A DNA stretch of 64,000 nt from Tillus elongatus (GCA_964006375.1 OZ023267.1:23867739-23931738), one strand, 5' to 3'. Counted from the first letter of the stretch, positions 47,172 through 62,623 are shown. The notes: generated by a model not told the origin, from the letters alone. Program-made: numbers and translations.

Positions 47172-47217
47172 AAAGACTGAACGCAGCAAGTGCGTTATTG
47201 TGGCGAATTTTCATAGA
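47172..47217 (-). repeat. HF hairpin end, isolated
   Basis: AAGACTGAACGCAGCAAGTG then CGTTATTGTGGCGAATTTTC. The remainder of the repeat is not obvious. Confidence 0.55.
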
Positions 47218-47701
47218 AGCAATCTATTTTTTTACGAAAATCATATATGAGCCAATAAAAATAGTCTTTGTTTGTAATACTTAATAGATTTGGTTTTACA
47301 TAAAAATATTTTTGTCTTGTGTCCTGCAGTGGCACTAAAAATGTTGTTCATTAAATGCTCATAACTCAACTCACAACTAAAAATGCTGAAAGAAACCCAA
47401 AAATTTTCAAAAATTTCAATTTACATACTATTAAAACTGTTGCTATGCGTGGGCGGCGCGCCCGCGCACAATAACAAATGTTGGGCAATTTTAATTTTGA
47501 AGCGCCAAACTTCGAACAGGACACATTCATAGGCATTTCCAGTAATTTCGACGAACGTACAGTACGTAGTAGTTCATACATGCATGTAGCCGCTATGTTT
47601 TTTTAAATATTCATTATGGTGTAAAAGCTAAAGGGGGCTCGCCCCCCTCTTATATACGCCACTGCCCTCTATACTCTTGCTTGCTACTCAATAAAATACT
47701 T
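47218..47701. other. No recognisable feature
   Basis: Nothing supported. Confidence 0.4.
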
Positions 47702-47703
47702 TA

Positions 47704-50637
47704 GGGGAACATGTTGTACCTTGAACACTGTTGTACCTTGAACACTGTTGTACCTTGAACACATCTCTTTATTTTGAATTTCGCGGGTGTTTGTGGATGG
47801 CTGTGAGTGACAGAATCTTGAATTAGGCAACCTGCAGTGTCGTCATATGTGTTTCAGTTGTTCACCGATAATCGTGTGAGTGTGCAGTGCAGTTCAGATT
47901 TTTGACTTGAAAAAATAAGTTTTTACGCTCTGCGTTTCATACACATATATCTTTTGTCTTTAATGTAATGAACTGGATCTTTTTTTTTGGGTGATGGCAT
48001 ACTCATTTGGCTAATAACTAGTTGTGTCAGACATGATCTATTCTTAACCTAAAATTTTCTGTATTTTGATTATGATACACCGGCACGGTGTTGTACCTTG
48101 AACATACCACATACGATGTACCTTGGACAAAGTACATCATACGTCTTAGGTACATCGATTGTAATATGTTCAAGGTACAACACCATAACGGTGTTTCATC
48201 ATCAAATTACGGTTAAGTACAAATTATGATTAATGTTCTCTGCTTTATTGCAGTTAATGTTGCCTGGCTTCTTGTACCTCTTTTGAAAATATGCCACGCA
48301 ATCGAACAGGTGTAAAAAGGGCTGGGCCAGATCCTGAAAGATGCAATTAAATTAATTTATGAAAATAAAATGACATTTTACAGTGCTGCAAAACATATAG
48401 GATTGAACAGAAGCACAATACGTCGATATCTTCAACATTATAAAAACGATGATGAAAACTACACCTGGCGTAACAATAATGCTACACAGAAAGCTTTCAA
48501 CAAAACAGAAGAAGTTATGCTCGTGGACTATATAAAACAAGCAGCAATATTGCAGTATGGACTCACATTGAGGGATGTTCGTGAATTAGCATACAAATTT
48601 GCGGTAGAAAATCGGAAAAAAATATCCTTCCAGCTGGGATAATGAGAGAATGGCAGGTGAATTTTGGCTGCGCCTTTTCAGAAAGAAATATAAAGATGAG
48701 ATAGCCCTTCGGAAACCAGAAGCTACCAGCTTAGCAAGATCGTACCAATGTTGCACTGACATTCCAAAATTATAAAGTGGCTTTGCAAAAATGTCCCCCT
48801 TTGCCGGCAGTGAACATATGGAACTGCGATGAACGTGGGCTGTCCACAGTTCATGTTCCTCCGAAAATACTTGCTACCAAAGGATCCAAGCAAGTTGGTA
48901 CAATGACGAGTGCAGAAAGAGGCACAAATATCACTATGATAGCTGCAGTCAATGCTGGAGGTGGTTTTATTCCACCAATGCTTATTTTCACAAGAGTGAA
49001 TTTTAAGGAATTCATGATAATTGGAGCTCCACCAAGGACAATTGGTGGTGCAAATCAGTCTGGGTGGTCCAATGAAGCATTATTCATTGAATTTTTCAAA
49101 CACTTTGAAATATGTACAGCCGTCAAAAAAATCTCCTTGCATTTTATTGATGGATAACCATGAAAGCCATATTTCAGTACCCGTTATTCAATTAGCCAAG
49201 GATAACGGAGTGATTTTAGTAACATTTCATCCACATACGAGTCATAAAATGCAGCCTTTAGATAGGACCGTATTTGGACCATTTAAAACATATTTCAACA
49301 GTGCAATGAATGGATTCGTGATCACTCCAGGAAATGCTGGAAAACCGGAAACAATCTATGATCTTGCTCCACTGGTGGGAAAAGCATTTCCACTAGCTTT
49401 TACACCAACAAATATTGTTCAGCGATTTCAGGTAACTGGATTCGTTCCTCCGAATGAGAATATTTTCAAGGATTTTGAATTCTCTCCAGCAAATGTCACT
49501 GATCGTCCAGACCCAACAGCAATACTTCAAGATAATCCCCAAGATATTAGTTTTCCATCAACTTCAGTTTCATCTTTGACTCTACTTAATTTCAATGAAC
49601 TAGTTGCCTCAACTTCTGCCTTGATTTCTCCGGTTATGATTAGGCCACATCCAAAAGCCGCACAACGAAAAGTCACTCATCGAGGTCGTGAAAAAGGACG
49701 TTCTCACATATTGACGGACACCCCCGAAAACCAAGAATAGAATTTTTAAAACAAGCTAAACTAAATAAAACAAGAGTTCCGTCTCAGAAAACAACAACCA
49801 TTTGAAAGAAAGTTGCCGCAGTTAAGCGCAAGGTATTAGTATCTTCCGATTCTTCTATGTCAGATCAGTTCTCAGTGCATGATTCTGAAGATTCTGTTTG
49901 ACCCTTGGACTTTTCGGAATCAGAAGAAGCTGTTTGTAACACGAGTGCTACTGAGACATCTGGGAAGGATGGAGGATACCAAGTGGGAGATTTCATCATT
50001 TTAATATATGAAGCCAAATATTTTCCAAGTAGGATAGTGGAAACAAGCGACGAAGGAGCCATTGTAACGGCAATGGAGCCAACCATGAATAATTGGAAAT
50101 GGCCGGAAAAAGTGGACTCATTGTTCTATCCATGGGTGGACATTATTCAGAAAATTAATCCCCCAGTGAAGAAATGTTCCAAAAGAGACATCTACGAGGT
50201 TGGAGAAATAACTCAAATTTGTAAAAAATACTTTTGTTCTCGAACTGTTTTCTAACATTAATGTTCATTTTTCAAATATTTTTCAGAATAATGTTTTCGA
50301 ATATGAAGTTAATTTTGCATTATAAATTGTTTTTTACATATAAGGAGGTCTAAATAAAATTTTATACCGAAAACTATATAATTTATTAGATACATGTTCA
50401 AGGTACAACGGTCTTAGGTCTGAGTACATCACTTCTGTTGTACCTTGGACACAAATACACTTTTTCAAATTAAGCTTTTTTCTCATCGAATTTGAATCGT
50501 TCTAACCTCGCAAAAAAACTATTATGTATCAAATATCGCCCCCTATCCATCGCCCCAAAAGAAGCCCCTGACTAGAGTTTATTCTTCATGAAAAAATTTT
50601 GTAATCAGGAATGAGTTTAAGGTACAACATGTTCCTC
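47704..50637 (+). mobile_element. Pogo/Tigger-type element with subterminal repeats
   Basis: 2,934 bp flanked by TA (47702-47703 and 50638-50639). The TIRs are GGGGAACATGTTGTACC and GGTACAACATGTTCCTC. The left subterminal region has TGTTGTACCTTGAACAC three times in tandem from 47710. Variants recur at 48091-48185, arranged as an internal palindrome, and at 50392-50452, ending TTGTACCTTGGACAC. The transposase is on the plus strand and decayed. Confidence 0.9.
48291..50254 (+). pseudogene. Pogo-type transposase (psq/CENPB HTH, DDE_1), frameshifted
   Basis: Starts at ATG 48291 (MPRNRTGVKRAG). After a shift come the psq-like HTH (AIKLIYENKMTFYSAAKHIG) and the CENP-B-type region. The DDE_1 core has all three acidic motifs: WNCDERGLSTV (about 48828), LLMDNHESH (about 49147) and MQPLDRTVFGPFKTYF (about 49255). 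The C-terminal part VGDFIILIYEAKYFPSRIVE, typical of insect pogo elements, ends at TAA 50254. Frame changes occur near 48345, 48620, 48740, 49130 (in an A-run) and 49740-49900. The catalytic residues survive but the frame does not. Confidence 0.87.
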
Positions 50638-50654
50638 TACTAAATAGAGACGTT

Positions 50655-50860
50655 GCGACTATTTCTCTATCTTCACAAATGTTCGTTTTCTTTTCTGTAA
50701 CCGGTTCGGCTGCTTGACAGCATCATGTCTGAGAATGCTGTCAAGCAGCGAAACCGGTCACAGAAGAGAAAACATTTGTGAAGCCAGATAAATAGTATTC
50801 ACGTTAGTATTTAGTATGGAACGGTTTCAGCAAGTAAGGACGACAATTAACGAAAAATGC
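50655..50860. repeat. Penelope-like palindromic repeat with hammerhead-like motif
   Basis: Inverted arms at about 50660-50722 and 50730-50795: TATTTCTCTATCTTCACAAA, GTTCG-TTTTCTTTTCTG, and CCGGTT-CGGCTGCTTGACAG, with their complements. At 50729-50754, CTGAGAATGCTG-TCAAG-CAGCGAAAC has the hammerhead-like layout but CTGAGAA instead of CTGANGA. It continues into TTAGTATGGAACGGTTTCAG, shared with 27765. Confidence 0.5.
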
Positions 50861-51239
50861 TTTAGATGCATGGCTCATGAAGGTGATTAATCGATAGCCT
50901 GAACATTTTTCAGTTTACATTACCCTACTTAACTGATTAGTCGCAAGAGTGTCACAATCATTGAAAGCATGATTCATTAGAAGGATATTAGGTACGCTCC
51001 CGATATGAAAGTGCTTTGATAAACACCTTTAACAAATTAGTTTGTCAATCTGGATGCTATTACATATGTCGTATCCATTGTTATACCAAACATTACTCAT
51101 AAGCAATGACGTACAGTTATTTGATACCTGGCTAGTCGTTCATTATCAATATGCCTTGTACAAAGATCGATCAATAAATACCCATGTTATGAATCAAGAC
51201 GCAAGTTTTTTACAATTTTCCCATGTCAGATGGGGCTAC
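50861..51239. other. No recognisable feature
   Basis: Nothing supported. Confidence 0.4.
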
Positions 51240-51850
51240 GAAGTCCAGTTTAGCATTTGATCTGTTGGTTTGTCGAGTGACTCCAATGGAATACTTGTCA
51301 GATCATCAAGTGGCCAACCTGTTTTTTTATACATGAGTGGAGAATGCATCATGCAGACCTCATTCACAACACCCTGGTGTGTGGGATATCGTGGTACTGT
51401 GGAACTCTTACCCACTAAACTCCGCTCCCAGGAGTACCTGACCTTAGGCCATACCTCCGTCGGAAAGATTTCACACAATGAGTTTTTGATTTGAATGTTT
51501 CCATTCCGTTTTTGCCGCGGGGGCGTTATTGGGTAAGCTTAAGCTTTGGACGCTTATGTCTATGTGGAAGTTGCTCATCGTAGTCGGTGGCACTACGGAG
51601 AAGAGCATTTGGGGAGAAGCGACTTTGGTGAACTGAGTGGTGGATAGTTGAGTTATAAACTCAATTATCGAAGGCATTTTCAGATCAGAGTGATCCTGAT
51701 AAACCATGGCGCTCATGTAACCATTCTCAGAATTTTATCCTGGATGATTTGAAGGGTCTTGATGTGTGTGTCGGCCGCGGAGGCCCATGTAGGGGATGCA
51801 TAGGTCAAAGCTGGCCGGATTATGATTTTGTTCGTGAGCAGTTTATTGTA

Positions 51851-52640
51851 CAGACTCATGGAGGGTTCTGTCTCCGTGGATCTCAAAAAAATATTAGACT
51901 GGTGAAGTAGAAATCTTGTACAATTCAACCCCTTCAAACCTCAGTCTTGCTTTCTTTCTCATAAGAGATACACCAGCCCTAGACCCATCACAATGAACAA
52001 CCAGGTTATTTAAAGTAATGAGTCCTTTTCACTTGTTGGCATTTCTGTGGATCAAAATCTCAATTGGCACCAACATGTCACATCAATTGCAGAAGCGGCT
52101 GTCAAGAAATTAGGTTTTCTCTTCCGGGCTCGCAAATACTTTTCACCAGCTAATCTCTATAACTTAGATACTTCACAAATAAGGCCAAACCTCGAATACT
52201 GCTCCCACATCTGGGGTGCCGCTGCCGCTTGTACACTCGCTATCCAGGACTCCATTCAATAGAGAGCTATGCATCTCATCGGTGACCCTACCCTCACCCA
52301 ACGGCTGCCATCTCTCGCCCACCGACGTGGTGATGGTAACCTCTCTCTCTTTTATACACGGGCACTGCTCAGAAGAGCTTTCTTCCATAGTTCCTTCACC
52401 TGCTGTCCTTTTACTGTCCAGGTCACCAAACATTGAACATCTTGTTATGCCCGCTCTTTTGTCCCAATGACTTCCTAGTTGTGGAATCCCTTGCCGGCAC
52501 ATGTTCTTCCTTCTCCTCCGAACCTCCAAACATTCAAGTTCAGAATTAACAAGTTCCCTCTTTCCTCCTTGTCGACACCCACGGTACGATAGTATTTAGG
52601 CTGTAAGCCCTTGTGGTGTTCTGTTGAAATTTAAAAGAGT
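51851..52640 (+). pseudogene. Jockey/CR1-like LINE 3' copy inserted in a Jockey LINE
   Basis: Plus-strand match to the last third of the 22660-24985 copy, from ACTCATGGAGGGTTCTGTCT to the end TTCTGTTGAAATTTAAAA. Codes for NLNWHQHVTSIAEAAVKKLG and SQIRPNLEYCSHIWGAAAAC with several stops. 5'-truncated. No certain target duplication. Confidence 0.8.
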
Positions 52641-53244
52641 ATATGGACAATTTGGAATTTCTATTAACAAGTGGAAAGAACATCGAAGCTTTCCGTCGGG
52701 TATGTTGGACATGGGGGCGCCATGTTAAGCGTTTGTCGAGGAAAACCCCGAGGTATTTGGCGGAGTCGTGCCAGGGAATTTGACTGTTGCCTAATGATAC
52801 TTGTTCGTGAGGTGTGTGTGTGTGTCTTCTCTTGGAAAATAGGACTGCTGAACATTTATCGTGGCTTATAGCTAGACATGAGTTTCCATAGCAGCCTTGC
52901 GTCTACGGCGGTCTGTAGGCGTTCGGTTAGTATCCTCTGGTGAGTGGAGCTGCTGAGAATGATAGTGTCATCTGCGTATAGTGCGTATGTCACGTTTAGG
53001 GGCGGTGTCGGTATATCTGCGACAAATATATTGTATAGCAAGGGGAGATAGCAGAACCCTGCGGGAGGCCAGCCGTGGCTGAGTAGGTTCTAGATCTGGT
53101 TCCCAGATGTTTGACCTAAAACTTTCTCTATTGCCAGTATGACCTGCTTAGCAGAATCTGAGGAGCCGATAATTAAATGCCAGAAGCTTGTTTAGGAGGT
53201 TCGCATGCCAAACCCTGTCAAAGGCTTGAGCAATGTCGAGATAT

Positions 53245-53299
53245 ATTTTTTTTTTCCCTCAGGGCTCGTCCGCGGCCTTGCCGCCCCGATAGCACCGCA
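53245..53299 (-). mobile_element. 55-bp LINE 3' tail insertion
   Basis: T-run, CCCTCAGGGCTCGTCCGCGG and CCTTGCCGCCCCGATAGCAC are the last bases of the RNase H-type LINE. Flanked by perfect TCGAGATAT repeats (53236-53244 and 53300-53308). Confidence 0.8.
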
Positions 53300-55235
53300 T
53301 CGAGATATTGTTGACCAGTTGACTTGTTTTTGTTGAATCCTTGGTCTGTGGTGGGGTGCTGGTGTCTGAAACGGAATTTCTCGTCAGGAAGGATATGGTT
53401 CTCAGAGGTAAGTGAGGCTAGCCTTCTCTGAATTAGTTTTTCTGCGAATTTGACGATGACTGCAGTTATTAGAGTAGGCTAATAGGCCTGTAGTTTTGAG
53501 GGAACAGCGGATCTTTGCTGGGTTTTGGGAGATTGGTAATGTCGGCAAGTTTCCACATGGCAGGAAAATGTTGAAATCGCAGCATGGCATTCATAATCGT
53601 AACTATGAATACCACTGCTTTGCGGGGGGTATTATTCAGGGCTACATTGGAGATTCCATCGTATCCCAGAGCTTTCCTATTTTTTAGTGTTTTGATTATT
53701 TGGGAAACTTCTTCGTAAGTAGCGGGCTCGATGTTTGTGTCTGGGGTGACGCGAAGCGCACTTCTGACATAATGGTGCATTCTTGCGACGTGCGACAGAT
53801 AAACGTTGTTATAATTCGGGCTGAATTGCAGTTTCGGCCATCAAGTGGAAATATCGGAAGTTATTGGGAGCGAAGGGCTGTATTGGGCGGACGGGGTTTG
53901 CAGGCGTTCCTTCCAACGGTTCTTGTGGAGTTCTTGTAAGGCGGAACGTACTTGTTTGATGAGTCTCGTTTGTCGGTGGGGTTTCCGATGCGTTGAGCTA
54001 GTCTACGCACGCGGTTCTTTTTTAGTATCATTTCTTTGGTAGTAGACGGAAATGGGGCAGATTGCTTGGGCCTGGGTGCATCATTGATGCATGTTCGACA
54101 GAATATTGGATTTTCGACTGTAGATTATCCACTGCACCCTCGAGTTCGGGGATGCTGCGGGTAACCGGAATATTGCCAAGGGTGTTTTACGGTGTTCTGT
54201 GAAAACTTTTCACAGTACCTTTTTCCTTGAAAAGTCGGGTTCGACATTGTCATATCCGAGCTGCAAAATGACTGGATTATGGTCCGACGAGATGTCGTTT
54301 AGGGTTGCTATTTCATGGAGAAGGGACACTGAATTGGTATCGAATAAGAGGATTAGGTCGGCGTCTAGAATTCTCTTGTGTGGAGGATTATAGGCATAAA
54401 TGAGCTTTGTTGGGCCTGCAGAGGAAGTGTTGACTACGGTTTGTGTAGCCTCGATATTCTGCGGGGCTGGCGTACTAAGAGCATAGTGGTCAATATTTGT
54501 TTAACATACACTGCCGTGCCGCCACCTCTGAAAGTGGTGCGGTCATTGCTGTAAATGTATAGTTGGGAAGTTTCGGATTGGTTGGGAGACGAATATTTGT
54601 TTTTTTTTGGACTAGAATAACGTCGAGTTTGTAGCGTTGGGCGAATTCTTGGAGTTCATTTCTTTTGCAGGCTATTCCGTTTACATTCCAGGATGCAACC
54701 TGCAAGGATTGTGGCTTTCTTCGAGAAGGCATTTACTTCTCAAAGATTGACACGCTTTCACGGATTAGTGGGATGGCGGATGTGATCAGCGTCAGCAGAT
54801 CAGGGGAGGTTTGGAGAAGGTTCCGGACTTACCCCGCGAACAATTTCAGCTGTGTGAAATTGATCCAAGTAATGAAGGGCATTGCGTTAGAGAGGTTTAT
54901 GGAGGAAGCTGTTTTTGCAGTGGGAGGCACATGGTTTAAATAGTGTCGCGGCTGCTTCCTTCTTCACTCATATCTTCAGTGGTCGAAGATTTAGCATTGC
55001 CTCTATCAGGTTTTAAGAGTTACTTTCATACTTCTTTTGCCTCTTGCTTTACTAGGCGGTGATTGATCAGTAAAGCTGGGAACTACACATTCAGTTGCTA
55101 TAAAATGTGTGTTCCGTAGATTTTTGTCCGCTATCTCAATGTAAACATTAAAGTGATTTCGTTTCGAGGTGTAGGATGCCAACAAACAAAGGATAAAGTA
55201 TTGTACCAAAAGTGAAGTCCCTAAGTTATAAAGTA

Positions 55236-58335
<3,100 letters not shown>

Positions 58336-58918
58336 TTATAGGTAGCAAGTTTCTTCATGGTTTTAATTAAAACTGAGAGCTAATTAGAAAAAACAGTAAA
58401 TTATTATGAATCTTGAGTTGTTCTACTTTTACCGAGAGAACATAAAAATTCAGGGAATGTTTCTTTTACGATTCAGGTTCTATTGCAAATACACAGTGAT
58501 AATTAGAAGTGCTTTCGGTTTCTGTAAGATCCTGCCTACAACGGTAGTGTATCTCAAATTAACTCTTACTTAACTCTAGCCTGCTGAAATTTAATCTGAT
58601 GCATTAAAAGCATTATTTCTATTCTATTCATTGTTGTTTAGTCTTGAATAAAATACATTTACATTTTTACTCTCGTAATTAGCACTTTTGTAGAGCATTC
58701 TACATCAAGCTTACATAATCATCTTTATTTATTTGGAATGGTTTACGTCACCTTTAGAGAAGATAAACTTATTATTCCAGTGAATTTAAATTAATATATT
58801 CCTTTGATATACTTTCATTTCAGAGTACCATTCATTTTTAATGCTAATAAAAAAAGAACTGGTGTGTAAATGAAGGTAGGTTGTAATTATAAATAAACAA
58901 ATAATCATTGAAGATGTC
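58336..58918. other. No recognisable feature
   Basis: Nothing supported. Confidence 0.4.
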
Positions 58919-58970
58919 AAAAAAGTCTAGTCGCAGCAAGTGCGTTATGGTAGCGAATTTTCTTTAAAAT
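58919..58970 (-). repeat. HF hairpin end, isolated
   Basis: AAAAAGTCTAGTCGCAGCAA then GTGCGTTATGGTAGCGAATT. Confidence 0.55.
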
Positions 58971-59500
58971 ATTTCAAATCTCGGGAATTTTTTTTGGTTA
59001 AATTCTTATAACTCTTTTTTATTTTAACTTAGAGACCTAAATTTGGGTATAGATAGCATCACGTCTTTTTTTTTTTTTGGTAAACCCCCCGAATACCTCG
59101 ATTTTATTTGATAAAAATACACATTCTTGCATGAAAATTGATTTTCCACCATTTGCTTCAGAGTAATGACGGCTTTAACATTTTTTTAAATGACAAGCTC
59201 CTTCTTTTTCTTGCTTTTCAACCGACAATATAAAAATGTTACTATCCTACAGGCCATGTTTTTCGAGTAAGTGACAATTTTGAATGTGAGAAATCGTAAA
59301 TTTTATTGTTGACAAAAAATAAACAAATTAAGTGTTGTCCCAGTCATCCTATACATTAAATTTTAAAAAAATTGAATTGAAGAAATTATAAATTAAAAAA
59401 TAGATAAATATTTGTATATATGGGCATATGAGTATATGTGAAATTTAAATTACCCCACTATGTGAAAACTGGAACCTGTGATGAGCACTGATAAGTACAC
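58971..59500. other. No recognisable feature
   Basis: Nothing supported. Confidence 0.4.
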
Positions 59501-59695
59501 TTGGAGAACCCAAATCACCAGAACACATATTTTAAAGACCTCACGATCGTTTCATTGACAACGTCAGCGTCATCAGAGAATGAAAAGTTTGAGAATTTTT
59601 CATCCTCTGATGACGCTGACGTTGTCAGTGAAACGACCGTACGGTCTTTAAAATATGTGTTGTGTTGATTTGGGTTCTCCAAGTATACTTATTAA
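59490..59695. repeat. Penelope-like inverted repeat, two hammerhead-like motifs
   Basis: Arms of about 90 bp: AAGTACACTTGGAGAACCCA, ACATATTTTAAAGACCTCAC and the mirror GTCTTTAAAATATGTGT, GGGTTCTCCAAGTATACTT. Each arm holds CTGATGA-C-GCTGAC-GTT-GTCART-GAAAC (minus strand 59549-59576, plus strand 59607-59634), with the CTGA ends facing each other, as at 33748/34072. Confidence 0.6.
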
Positions 59696-59754
59696 ATTAC
59701 CCCATAAAAATGATCCATGGGTGTAAGATTTTGGGGATCTCGCGGGCGATTAAT

Positions 59755-60403
59755 TCAATCCTCACACGCCGGTTCGCCTCCTAGGAAAGCAGTTGTCAAA
59801 AAATCGCAAACAGAGCACCCATAGTGCGGGAGTTCGTCATCTTGCTGAAACCATATAGTATTTTCTGGTAAGTCAAGATTGTTGTCGTTTAAACAGAGTA
59901 CTGCAAGTGCTGGAAGAAGATAATTTTCCAAAAATTTAAATATCCTTCTCCAGTGGATGTTTCTTCTAAGCAAAAAAGCCCTGCTATTCTTCTATCAACT
60001 ATTCCAGCGCTCATATTTATGGTGTGTTAAGTATATGCCCCTCCCCCTCCATCATTCAATAAGGGTTTACTTACCTGCAATTTTGACGGTTTCCTGTGCC
60101 ATGGAGCAAAAGGTGGCCTTATTAAAAAAAAAAAATCCGGTGCAAGCGTCGATTTGCTTGGCACAAATCCATGATAGTTACACAAAACTGTAGTCGCCGG
60201 TCGGGGTAGTCATCATTGACCTCCTGTACGAGTTGAATTTTGTAGGCGCGGTATTTTACTAATGCAGCCAATTTAGACATATTCTGAGGATTTTCTTTCG
60301 TACTTACCAAAATGTTTGGCTTATGACTTTTACCAACCTTCGGACGTTTAAGTTTTGGCATAGCTTCAACACCACCGGTTTGTTTGACAGTTAAATGTGC
60401 CAT
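59755..60403 (-). pseudogene. IS630/Tc1-mariner-type transposase fragments
   Basis: Minus strand. KYRAYKIQLVQEVNDDYPDR, then RLQFCVTIMDLCQAN (end of second HTH and start of the catalytic domain) at 60122-60403. After a gap comes NTIWFQQDDELPHYG (second Asp region; DGAPPH changed to DDELPH) at 59755-59973. The first and third catalytic motifs are missing or unreadable. Related to elements C and D. Confidence 0.65.
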
Positions 60404-61032
60404 AATAATTAAGAGACAATAAGTATTTTGTACCGATAATACGTTAAAAATTGGTATTAAACTAACGCTTTGTCGTTATTTATACCTACGTCATCTGTAG
60501 AAAACATCAGGTACGAGTGCGTAGAGAACAAAATTCCAAATTACAGCATAAGAAATTGTTTCTCATGCTGTGCCCAAACCCAATACGCAGTACTGCTGCG
60601 AATCCGACGATTCCAAACGTTTTCACGAATTTAATTGAAAAAATCTCCGACACTGCCTATTTTATCTATTATATATTTTTTCTTTCTTTTTTTTTTAATT
60701 TAATATATACAGCCTAGTTCAAATTTGCGCATCGCCATTTGGGATGCTGTAAACTGTAAGAGATACGAGGATTGTTAAATTGGGGCAAAGTTGCGCCTTT
60801 CTATGGTAATCAATCATCTGAAAGAACATTGGAGGTGTCATTTTTAGTTTTTTAATTATTCGAAAAACGAAAATATTCATTTTTTTTTCAAGCGAATACC
60901 GAAAGAAATAAACTTTTTTAAGTATGACATTGTTAGGACACTTTCTTATGGGCAGTCTAACTCTGTCATTATATCTTCCAAAGTGTTCTTGATGTAAGAG
61001 TTACAACACTTAATTTTGATTTTTTTATGGAC

Positions 61033-61037
<5 letters not shown>
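60404..61037. other. No recognisable feature
   Basis: Nothing supported. Confidence 0.4.

Positions 61038-61100
<63 letters not shown>
61038..61100. repeat. (TA)n microsatellite
   Basis: About 63 bp TA. Confidence 0.95.
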
Positions 61101-61103
<3 letters not shown>

Positions 61104-61205
61104 GATCACCATAGACACGCGCAACTTCTATGCCCCAATCTAACCACCATCGTATCTATTACGGTTTACAAGATCCCAATGGTGAGGCTCGAATTTGAAC
61201 TACCC

Positions 61206-61209
<4 letters not shown>

Positions 61210-61300
<91 letters not shown>
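61210..61300. repeat. (TA)n microsatellite
   Basis: About 90 bp TA, second of three tracts within 540 bp. Confidence 0.95.
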
Positions 61301-61303
<3 letters not shown>

Positions 61304-61488
61304 TGGTAAGACACACGAAGCAACTAGGTGGCAGCACGTTGCCACCACTCACTTAGTGTTGGAACGCTGGCTACCATAGCCGTATCACTTTATAGGTGTA
61401 TTTTCGCTACAATTAGTATGCCGTACCGACTATCTCTAATTAGAGCGAAACCGGTTTACAGTTTTAATTGTAGTGAGAATGCATCTAG

Positions 61489-61492
<4 letters not shown>

Positions 61493-61571
<79 letters not shown>
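61493..61571. repeat. (TA)n microsatellite
   Basis: About 79 bp TA. Confidence 0.95.
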
Positions 61572-61584
<13 letters not shown>

Positions 61585-61882
61585 TATGCTTCTTGCATTT
61601 ATCTGGATTTTTTTAACGGTCTATTATTAATATATTGTTTTTTTTTTCAGGTATGGTGTTCTAACAAGACCGGTATCCAAACTTAATGTGGCTAAGGCAA
61701 GTAATTTTACTGTAGAGTTTGTGTCCACCTGATTTATTCTGTAAATACAGAAAATGAATGCAGCAAGTCCGTTGCCGCAACAAATTATCTAATGTATATA
61801 ACTCAATTATAGATTAACCTACAAACCAAAAACCAACGTTTTTATGAACGATAGTAGGTAATGCGGCACTTTGAGCAGACAG

Positions 61883-61905
61883 TGACGTCACAGGAAGTGA
61901 CGTCA
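61883..61905. promoter_or_regulatory. Paired TGACGTCA (CRE/ATF-type) sites
   Basis: Perfect palindromes TGACGTCA at 61883-61890 and 61898-61905, seven bases apart, bordering the GC-rich block. A third lies at 62113-62120 on its other side. CREB/ATF proteins bind this sequence in animals; use here is inferred only. Confidence 0.4.
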
Positions 61906-62052
61906 CGGCGCCGGCGCCTAGCCACGCCCTGGCGCCGGCGCCTGCACTGGCGCCTGCCCCGGCGCCTGCCCCGGCCCCGGCGCCTAGCCACGCCCCGGCC
62001 CCCGGCGCCAAGCCCCGGCGCCAGCCCCGGCGCCCAGCCACGCCCTGGGCCA
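61905..62052. repeat. GGCGCC-rich minisatellite
   Basis: About 145 bp of nearly pure G+C made of GGCGCC, CTGCCCCGGCGCC and CTAGCCACGCCC variants, in a strongly AT-rich window. In one minus-strand frame it reads as Gly-Ala repeats, without any other sign of coding. Confidence 0.8.
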
Positions 62053-62198
62053 GACAGTCACATTTAGTCTTGTTATGTAAACATTCTAAGGTCATTGACC
62101 TGTCTTTGACAGTGACGTCACATGACTTGTGCCAGACAATCACATAAGTGTCTAACCTATTACTTCAAATTATTATATTTTGAAAAAAACCATTTGGT

Positions 62199-62275
62199 GC
62201 AGGTGAGTTTCGAACCCGGGGCATTCAGATGGGAGGCAACGATGCTACCCGTTAAGCTAAGCAGACGCTTGTTAA
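62199..62275 (-). ncRNA. tRNA-like sequence (pseudo-tRNA or SINE head)
   Basis: On the minus strand: TAGCTTAACGGG (a good A box), GCCTCCCATC (anticodon-loop-like, CCC) and GGGTTCGAAACTC (near-perfect B box). The spacing resembles a tRNA. The acceptor and anticodon stems do not pair, so this is not a working tRNA gene. It may be the head of a SINE. Confidence 0.5.
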
Positions 62276-62623
62276 TTTATTGTTTTAGGTTGGTATATAT
62301 ATATATATACGACTTTTAATTACAAACCATACATGTAATAGAATTAAAGTTTATTATTAGACAAATGGATGATTTACAAAATAATGTTTAATATTAGAGG
62401 CGGAACCAAAACGGAAGAACCAAAATGGCGGAATGAAAGATGGAAGCCTGTGATACCTTAAGCTGACATTATAAAAAATGGCGGCTTTCTTTCTTAAAGA
62501 TGGTGCCTTTCGCTGATAAAGATGGTTGAAGACTTATTTAAAAATAACACACAGAGGTCGTTAGCAAACAAAAGAAGGAAGTTCAGAAACATACTGTAGG
62601 GGGCCCCTTGATGGGTAAATGGT

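Larger units (their letters stand above)
51240..55010 (-). pseudogene. Jockey-type LINE (ORF1 end, EN, RT), two later insertions
   Basis: Minus strand. The ORF1 tail ends in SVSIFEK then a stop, directly followed by the ORF2 ATG at 54732. The endonuclease starts LQVASWNVNGIACKRNELQE. RT fingers: SQIIKTLKNRKALGYDGISN, then NLPKPSKDP and YRPISLL (53469-53780). YALYADDTIILSSS is the intact YADD box (52856-53041). The thumb is IIRPALTYASPTWASAADTH (51713-51937). The C-terminus is at about 51471-51716 (MPSIIEFITQLSTTQF). A separate minus frame at 51236-51478 is probably 3' UTR. Interrupted by a LINE at 51851-52640 and a LINE tail at 53245-53299. Many frameshifts. Confidence 0.8.

Noticed and set aside
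51236..51478. 80-codon minus-strand frame as an independent gene
   Set aside because: It directly follows the Jockey LINE C-terminus and is probably its 3' UTR; no domain seen.
62199..62275. Functional tRNA-Gly(CCC) gene
   Set aside because: A and B boxes are present but the acceptor and anticodon stems do not pair.
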